The position numbers were made by a program, and so were the translations under genes. DNA of 64,000 nucleotides, taken from the NCBI GenBank assembly GCA_030386875.1, contig CM059557.1, positions 55,134,514-55,198,513 of the forward strand. The letters run 5' to 3'. The notes beneath the pieces are model-generated. The model saw only the letters and a program-made list of their open reading frames with translations. It was not told where the DNA came from and ran no database searches. Source of the DNA: Morinoia aosen. Lineage: Eukaryota > Arthropoda > Malacostraca > Amphipoda > Talitridae. Shown piece after piece: positions 57,661-64,000 of this stretch (position 1 is its first letter; the number at the start of each line of letters is the position of its first letter).

Positions 57661-58809
57661 TGTGTTCTAAGATTTGTTTCCTTCGCGTGCTTTACGTAGA
57701 ACAGTAAGCTTTATTCATGGGAATAATTTTGCGACACAAAATGCTCTCTTGGAGCATAGTTATCAGAATGGTAGATGTGATTGGTGAAAAATAATCCGGC
57801 TTTTGCGAGAGTACGGGAAACATTTCGCTTTTTAAATTTAGCTCGCCTGTGCGAAACTTACTGCTTATGACGAATAATTATATGTTCAGCAAAGGTAAAA
57901 ATATCACCTCTCTCATTTTTAATTATAGAGGAAGTTCTCCATAAATGAAATTTGATTCCCAAAATGCAAGATGTTCCGCGGTTCTCTCGGTAAAGCAAGG
58001 TGTGACAAATCTGAACGGGATATTTTTTACCAGGACAAATGTTTTCATATTTACCTTAAAATTGATCATGAACGTCTTAGGAGATTTTGTATCATTTAAC
58101 GCGTAAAGAACCCCAAAATCCGTTCCAATATCAGTAAAAGATCAATTTTGGAAGCCAAAAATGATTTCCCTAAATATTCGTTTGAAAATCAAAACTAATG
58201 TTCGGTTTAGTGTGACGAAAATATTAAACAATAGGATATCTTTTAGCACGTTTATATACTCTTACAGCTAGCGTGTAATCTTCATTTTTGAGTAAAGTTG
58301 TGTGTCATTTGCATCGCAGTGCGTTAATTTCTCTCACTGAACAGGGTATATTTTCGTTGAACGCACCAATTAGGAATATATAGAACAAAATCAGAGTTTT
58401 CTTCTCCTTATCTCGTACGAGTATTGTGGATACTCATCCCGTACCAAAACGCTAGCGATAAATATGATTGCAACGTAGGCATTCGCTCTATGTAGTATCT
58501 CCTGTCCACGCAATGTGGAGTTGTGGAACAATAAAATTTAAATAGTTTTCTCAAAAATATACGAGGCACATACGTCAAAAATCAAACCAGTTAAGATACC
58601 TTTACGATGGTTTTTTCGTGGTTGGATTTTTAGAGATAAAAGATAAGGCATCTGAATCTATTGGATAGTTTCCGTCACTAGATATTTCCTGCAGTTGGTA
58701 TCCCGATGCGTGCCTCCAGCCATGCCCGCCCTCATGCCCTTGACAACGCCCGCCGTGTGAGGTGGGCCTCCATTTTGCGGGCTGAGGTGTGGGGACTATG
58801 GGACCCGCC
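57661..58809. other. Intergenic, nothing recognised
   Basis: AT-rich until about 58680, then GC-richer up to the minisatellite. The minus-strand frame at 58602-58826 lies in this transition and is unsupported. Confidence 0.4.
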
Positions 58810-59455
58810 GCACACGGGGTCCTCATATTGAATACCTGTTCCTCGTGACGTATACGGGATGCTCATGTTGAATACGGGGTCCTCGATCATGACGCATACG
58901 AGATGCTCATGTTGAATGAGGGGTCCTCATGGTGTATACAGGGCCCGCATGGTACATACGGGCATGTTGAATACCTGGTCCTCGTGACGCATACGGGATG
59001 CTCATGTTGAATACGGGGTCCTCGATCATGACGTATACGAGATGCTCATGTTGAATAAGGGGTCCTCATGGCGCGGACGTGGTCCTTATGACACACGGGG
59101 TCTGCATGGCGCATACGGGATGTTCGTGTTGAATACGGGATCCTCATGATGCATACGGGATGTTCTTATTGAATACTGGGTCCTCGTGACGCTTACGGGG
59201 TCTGCATGGCGCATACGAAGTCTTCATGACGCATACGGGATGCCCATGTTGAATACGGGGTCCTCATGACGCACACGGGGTCTGCATGGCGCACACAGGA
59301 TGCTCATGGCGCATACGGGATGCTCATGTTGAACAAGGGGTCACACGGGATCCCCATGGCGCATTCAAATTCTTCAAAAGGTACACGGTGCCCTCATGGA
59401 GCACACGAAGACGTACTCCGCATACGAAGTCCCTCAGACACACACGGGGGACTCA
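58810..59455 (+). repeat. 40-bp minisatellite built of two 20-bp halves
   Basis: The two half units are GAATACGGGGTCCTCATGAC and GCATACGGGATGCTCATGTT, in varying order. A longer phrase with CTCGATCATGACG(C/T)ATACGAG occurs at about 58882 and 59022. Frames at 59266-59534 derive from it. Confidence 0.9.
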
Positions 59456-59763
59456 GCGATCACATGGACACCCCCGTGCTCTGGTACGAGACTTCATGAA
59501 CACCAAGCGCCAATGTTCTGTCAAAACCGATTAATCTTCTCACAAAATTGCTCACGTTTCAAGTAAAGCGATGAAAACGGTGGCTAAAATCAGTACGAAA
59601 AAGTGCATTCACATTTTTTAAGAATGTTTGTAGGCATGGGCAACATTCGAAAAAATTGTTATATTAAGTAACAAGTACAGTTTTTGTTCGGTAGTTTACC
59701 TATAAACTATGGTGTTCAAATAACTTTTTCAGTGTGCTTTTTAACAGCGCTCTTGGACCTGCG
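59456..59763. other. Spacer, nothing recognised
   Basis: Unassigned sequence between the 40-bp minisatellite and the inverted-repeat element. Confidence 0.4.
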
Positions 59764-60294
59764 GCACTGGGTCCAAGCTCGCAGGATTTCTACACCGCCC
59801 ACCCCTCTCCCTCCACCTCCGAGCAGCTACTAAAGTTGCCATTCGCGCCAATTATTGAACTATGTAGCACTACTGAGGTTTATTAACCTATGTGATCGTT
59901 ATGCAGTTATTATGAATCACTGCAATATAATCACTACAAGTACTTAGTAAGTAGATATTACAGCGGAATACCACATTTAACCTGTATTAAATCATTATAA
60001 TCAGTTTTTACAACGACCGCTGGTGTATGGCTATTCGACCCTCCATCTCGGCACGCAAAAACAGGCATTTTTAAACTTTTTTAAGTAAACCTTAAACTAA
60101 CTGAACTTGGCCTAACCTAACCCAACCTAACCTAACTTAACCTAACCTCTTAACCTAACTTAACTTAACTTAACCTAACCTAAATTAATTTAACCTAACA
60201 TTTCTGTAGCTGATTGTAGGTGGTGCTGTAGCTGCTTGGAGGTGGAGGGAGAGGGCTGGGCGGTGTAGAAATCCTGCGAGATTAGACCCTGTGC
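59764..60294. mobile_element. MITE-like element with 67-bp inverted ends around telomere-like repeats
   Basis: The left end (59764-59830) contains CTCGCAGGATTTCTACACCG and CCCTCTCCCTCCACCTCC. The right end (60228-60294), read on the minus strand, contains the same blocks. Four or five mismatches over 67 bp by eye. No target-site duplication seen. The interior has no transposase but includes a run of TTAGG-like repeats (as CCTAA). Confidence 0.85.
60107..60200 (+). repeat. Interstitial TTAGG-like (CCTAA) tract
   Basis: CCTAACCTAACCCAACCTAA continues through CTTAACCTAACC and TTAACTTAACTTAACC: about 17 pentamers, a mixture of CCTAA and CTTAA. TTAGG is the usual insect telomere repeat. Here the tract is degenerate and internal, enclosed by the 67-bp inverted ends. 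Confidence 0.85.
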
Positions 60295-61885
60295 ACCCCG
60301 GCCACATTCCTACCACGGCAGCTTACACGAGATCGCTCCATCGTAAGACTCAGCTCAAGACGCCCACGGGCTTTAATAACTCTATTGTTGCGGATGATTG
60401 CCTGGTTTTGTGTTGGTAATTAGAGTGTAAACGCCAAAGCTAGGCGTCGTCAAAACGTCACTATCGCAATGCTAAGTACGCATGAATGTGTGTGGGGCAG
60501 GGCCCATAATTTGGCAGCCCTGACTGAGTGCTCAATGGTTCGAGTGGATGTCCGAGTTCACCAGGAAATTTGTTTACCCCAGATTCTGTGGGTTAGTTCA
60601 ACTCAAATTGAAAGATGAGGATATAAGCAAGAATCAAGTTGAAGTCTGCATGGTAACAATGATTAGTCAATTAAAATTTTTCTCAGATTTAAATTATTGT
60701 TCTCATGGATGACGCAAAATGCACTGATTCTTTATTCTTACCTGCAGTTTAAACGCTAATTTCGCCATAATCGAGACTAGCCAGATTGTTGACGACTCTG
60801 GTAGTAGTTTGAAAACTCCGGTGATTTAACTCAATGCATTTCCCATTTATTCAACCTTTCGTATACTTATGACAACACGCTTACCACGAGGCAGTAAAAT
60901 GGAGCAAAAACACGTACAGAAATACGAACGTACAATATTTTTCAGTGACGAAGAGTGTATCTCAAAATGATTCTGGCGTGATTTTCGAGCCCTTAAGCGA
61001 ACCGACATGCAGTGTCTTGGAAGACCGTTTACTTTGATACATTCTCGGCGTGTAAAAACGTTGTCTTATTATCTTTTGAAATTGTACAGCATGCTGGATT
61101 AATTCATCATAACTTTTCATCAAAAAATACGGTTAATTTTTCTTAAACTAGTCTGAGATTCTTAACCATTTCTAAGACTCTTTCAATTTGAGCTGTTTAT
61201 CGGCAAGCACAAGCATCACAAACCTAAATTCGGCAAGTTTTGCAAAGGAAACAATCATTTTTAGAAAACTTCTACTATTGACTTCAGCTACTGAACAAGG
61301 GTATATATTTGAACAAAATCTCTATTGATAATAATACTCGTTGGGATCTTATTGTGTACTAGAAAAGTTCCAGTACGCAATATTTTAAGACCAAGACAAA
61401 AAATACAAGTATTTTTGATATTATTTATGCCAAAAATATTTAAGACACAGCAAATTTTCATGGAATTAAAAATAATATTATTCATGAATTTTTCCCCGGT
61501 ATAAATGTCACGCAAATCCTGCATAATTTTAACAGAAGACAATGAACTTCAGCATTACGCAATATAAATAAAAATTTGTTATCCAGTCGCACACAACATC
61601 GGCTCATCATCTCCCGTGATACTTGATAGACCATTTATTTACTTACGCTTGCATTTTGCAAATTATACACAAGATCGATGACACAAAAAATGTACTAATC
61701 TTTCGATGAACGAGTTCTCGTGTATTTTTTTTATTGTTTGTTTCAAGTGGAACTAAGCCTTCTTTAATAACAGTTAACTTTCTTAAATTTAATTCTTTTC
61801 CTTCATTCAACTCAATAGGCTTGTGTTTGGGTCACTAAACACCTGTATCAAAGAAAAATAGGTGAGTAAGTGGCAATTCTCGAGT
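60295..61885. other. Intergenic; possible eroded Tc1 N-terminal part
   Basis: ACAATATTTTTCAGTGACGA (60950) reads TIFFSDEE, which resembles the first Asp block of Tc1 transposases and precedes the C-terminal relic at 61890. About 900 bp of unrelated sequence lies between, so the link is weak. The minus-strand frame at 61288-61542 is unsupported. Confidence 0.3.
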
Positions 61886-61889
61886 GAGT

Positions 61890-62153
61890 GCATTTTAGTG
61901 ACACCCTGCACATGTTCGCTCCAACATCTCAGCGACCAAATCAGTCGCCGGACCTCCACCTGATTGAAAATTTTGGAGAACTCAGAAGAATTAGATCAAG
62001 CACTGAAGTCTGAAGAATGTCAATGAGTTTAAAAAATTGTATTGATGGAAGGGCAATTGTGGATTGCCCCACTAATTAGCGAACACCTCATTCCATCATA
62101 TGGAAACCGTCTCCAAGCAGTGATGAAGAGAGAAGGTTTTGCTAATAAGCATT
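61890..62153 (+). pseudogene. Tc1/mariner-type transposase, C-terminal relic
   Basis: HPAHVRSNIS (about 61903-61940) aligns with the family's DNAPCH.S..V block, with the catalytic Asp replaced by a stop. SPDLHLIENFW (61945-61980) matches SPDLNPIENLW, including the third catalytic residue (the Glu of IEN). VNEFKKLY follows. After a frame change the family's C-terminal block appears as HLIPSYGNRLQAVMKREGFA, ending NKH and TAA at 62153. Only the C-terminal third is readable; it is non-functional. Confidence 0.85.
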
Positions 62154-62984
62154 AAAAAACTTTTTCTTATACCTTACATGGTTTTTTGTAGGTGAATTTA
62201 CATTTGTGAAAAACTTAATGTTTTATTTCACGTCTTTAGTTCGACTATTCAGAACTATAAGCTGTGATAGTCTCGTGTATAATGTCTTGCGAACAGTCCA
62301 ATTAACGTGAAATTGCAAGTGTGCTAATATTTTTGTCCCCCGCTTTACACAGAGGTTAAAGATCTAACTCCGTGCGATTCTTCACAATGGGGATATTTCG
62401 AGGACAGAACAATAAAGATGCCATTTAGATCATTGTAAATAATGTATGATCCTGTCAATCAAGGACGTATTTCACAAATGGAAGAATGACCCAATAATGA
62501 ATAGGAGAATAAATACCGCTATTACAAATCGAACTTTTGCTCGTGAGGAACCGCGGTTGTGTCGATGGATACGGAAGTTATGAATTTAACAGTTAGATCT
62601 GTTTAATTGATATTGTTTCACTTCAAATGTTTCATTAAAAAATAAAAAGTGCGCAATTGAAAATTAGTAAATGTTAGATCGATGAAACCTTATCACAAAG
62701 CACCTTCCAACCCTGTTTTATTTAACTTGCTACTAAGAACTCGTAATTTAAATCTTATTCGCAACTGGCCGTCCTTTCTTTAGAAGCCCATGACCTACAT
62801 TTGAACAGCCGAACGTTCGGGATCGCGTACGAGAGGGACGGCAGAGAATCTTTATACTTTGCAGGCCTGTAGTGCCTCCTATGTCCTACGTTGTTCACGG
62901 CACTGATTACTTTTTCACTTCTCTCCTACCCGTTCTACACGTTTCAATATGAATTTCCATGTATTTTTTTTTCAATGTGAAAGT
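62154..62984. other. Intergenic, nothing recognised
   Basis: AT-rich sequence. The first 100 bp may be the 3' end of the Tc1 element, but no partner inverted repeat was found. Confidence 0.4.
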
Positions 62985-63300
62985 CATCGCTGTCTCTGAG
63001 CAAAACCACATCTTCACATGAAATTCTAGTCGAAATTTTTTAAATCTCAGCACTCATAAAATCATTGCTAAGCAAAATGACTTATGCGTGAAATTCTAAA
63101 CGATATTCATTGAAAGTTGTTACTAAGAACACCTTCGCTGTCGCTGAGCAAAGCAACTTTTTGTAAGGAATTCTAGTTGATATCCTTTGAATTTTAGCAC
63201 TAAGAAAATCGTCGTTGTAGGTGAGCAAAACAACTTTTCCATGAAATGCAAGTCGATATTCGTTGAATTTAAGCACGAAGAAAAGCACCGCCGAGCAGAC
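62985..63300 (+). repeat. ~72-77-bp tandem repeat, four copies
   Basis: Each unit contains GAGCAAAACAACTTTT, then a GAAATTCTAGTCGATATTC block, TGAATTTTAGCAC and AAGAAAATCGTCG. Copies start near 62998, 63070, 63146 and 63223 and are roughly 75-80% alike. Overlapping frames on both strands (63082-63588) start in or near the repeat and have no recognised domain. Confidence 0.85.
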
Positions 63301-64000
63301 CTGAGATGCAGAGAATGGCGTGCCGGTGGGAGGAGAGAAGTCATGCTCGCTCGTGGGCGCCTCGGAAGACTCGCACGCACTCGTTCTATTCCAGACTCGC
63401 ACTCTGCACTCTGGATGGGCATATTACGTACCTACCAGCTTATATTCTTCAAATGTAATTCATCATTTTGCAACCCCGGTCGAAGATTCTACAACAGCAG
63501 CTGTCAACTCTGCAATTATGAGTCTGTCACTGGCTGTTCTCGTTCCGGACTGGTATGGAGCAAAATTTTAGGCTTCCCTCATTTCTAGATTTCTCAGAAG
63601 CGTAGGACTGCGACCAGCTTTGTTTTAGTGTTATGGATTTAATATTTTAAAGATTCTATAGAGAATCTAGGCTCAAACTTTGACCTAAGTATTAATGCAC
63701 TATATATAGCACCTGTACTTCATAAGACCGTAATTTCGGTCGTCCATTTTTTAACCGCCAGGGCAGAAATTACGGTAATTTTACCAAACTTTAAAGTCGG
63801 CAAGAAATTACCTAAATTTAAAAAAGAAATCTTTCGATCTTCAGACCATACTTTACATTTTGAAACATTTACGCCGCAACTTCTTTCAATATTTATTTTT
63901 TGCTTTAAGTCGCATTAATCAATAATGTATTATACAGCCCATAATTATTCCCTTGCACAGAAATTATTGGCGAAAGATCGGGGCCAGCAGATAATTGCTG
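63301..64000. other. Window end, no supported gene
   Basis: A GC-richer patch (63300-63420) contains the distal part of a 133-codon plus-strand frame (63187-63588) and of two minus-strand frames. None shows a family feature. After 63600 the sequence is AT-rich, with a TACGGTAATTTTAC-type region near 63725-63790. Confidence 0.35.

Noticed and set aside
60940-61060. TIFFSDEE resembling the first catalytic block of Tc1 transposases
   Set aside because: A single short match separated by about 900 bp from the convincing C-terminal relic; noted only as a possibility.

Overview
The window looks like nuclear DNA of an arthropod, most likely an insect. It is AT-rich and has no operons or long uninterrupted genes. 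It carries decayed eukaryotic mobile elements: a Penelope-like reverse transcriptase, a CR1/jockey-type LINE, Tc1/mariner transposases, tRNA-derived SINEs and MITEs. The few convincing coding blocks are short exons bounded by GT/AG splice signals. A CCTAA-rich tract, the complement of the insect telomere repeat TTAGG, fits an arthropod. No species can be named from the sequence alone.

Layout. 0.8-1.4 kb is a G-rich 19-bp minisatellite. From 1.4 to 8.1 kb five copies or fragments of one retroposon family lie on the minus strand, two with clear target-site duplications, along with a tRNA-like SINE relic. 8.16-10.1 kb is a 15-bp minisatellite, and 12.9-13.6 kb is a 62-bp dimeric one. 17.1-17.8 kb is a MITE with 80-bp inverted ends. 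18.2-24.0 kb holds several exon-like open blocks on the plus strand around a broken Penelope-like reverse transcriptase. 24.03-28.60 kb is a very large 25-bp satellite of about 183 copies. 28.6-35.6 kb is mostly unannotatable, with two degenerate minisatellites and a 160-bp tandem duplication. 35.6-39.5 kb is a 4-kb foldback element with arms of about 1.5 kb around a dead Tc1 transposase. 40.7-41.3 kb is a 25-bp minisatellite. A SINE lies at 44.8 kb and a 176-codon open minus-strand block at 45.8-46.3 kb. 48.2-51.85 kb is a decayed LINE carrying at least three later insertions. 55.2-56.0 kb is the best gene in the window: a four-exon minus-strand gene end with phase-consistent short introns. 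The last 8 kb contain four more minisatellites, a MITE enclosing telomere-like repeats, and a second Tc1 relic.

At least a dozen unrelated tandem arrays occupy roughly 11 kb of the 64 kb. Several abut transposon copies. Most long open frames lie inside these arrays, stay open only because the repeat length is a multiple of three or lacks stops, and are not treated as genes. No rRNA, functional tRNA or CRISPR was found. All exon calls come from reading frames and splice motifs by eye and have no homology support unless stated.
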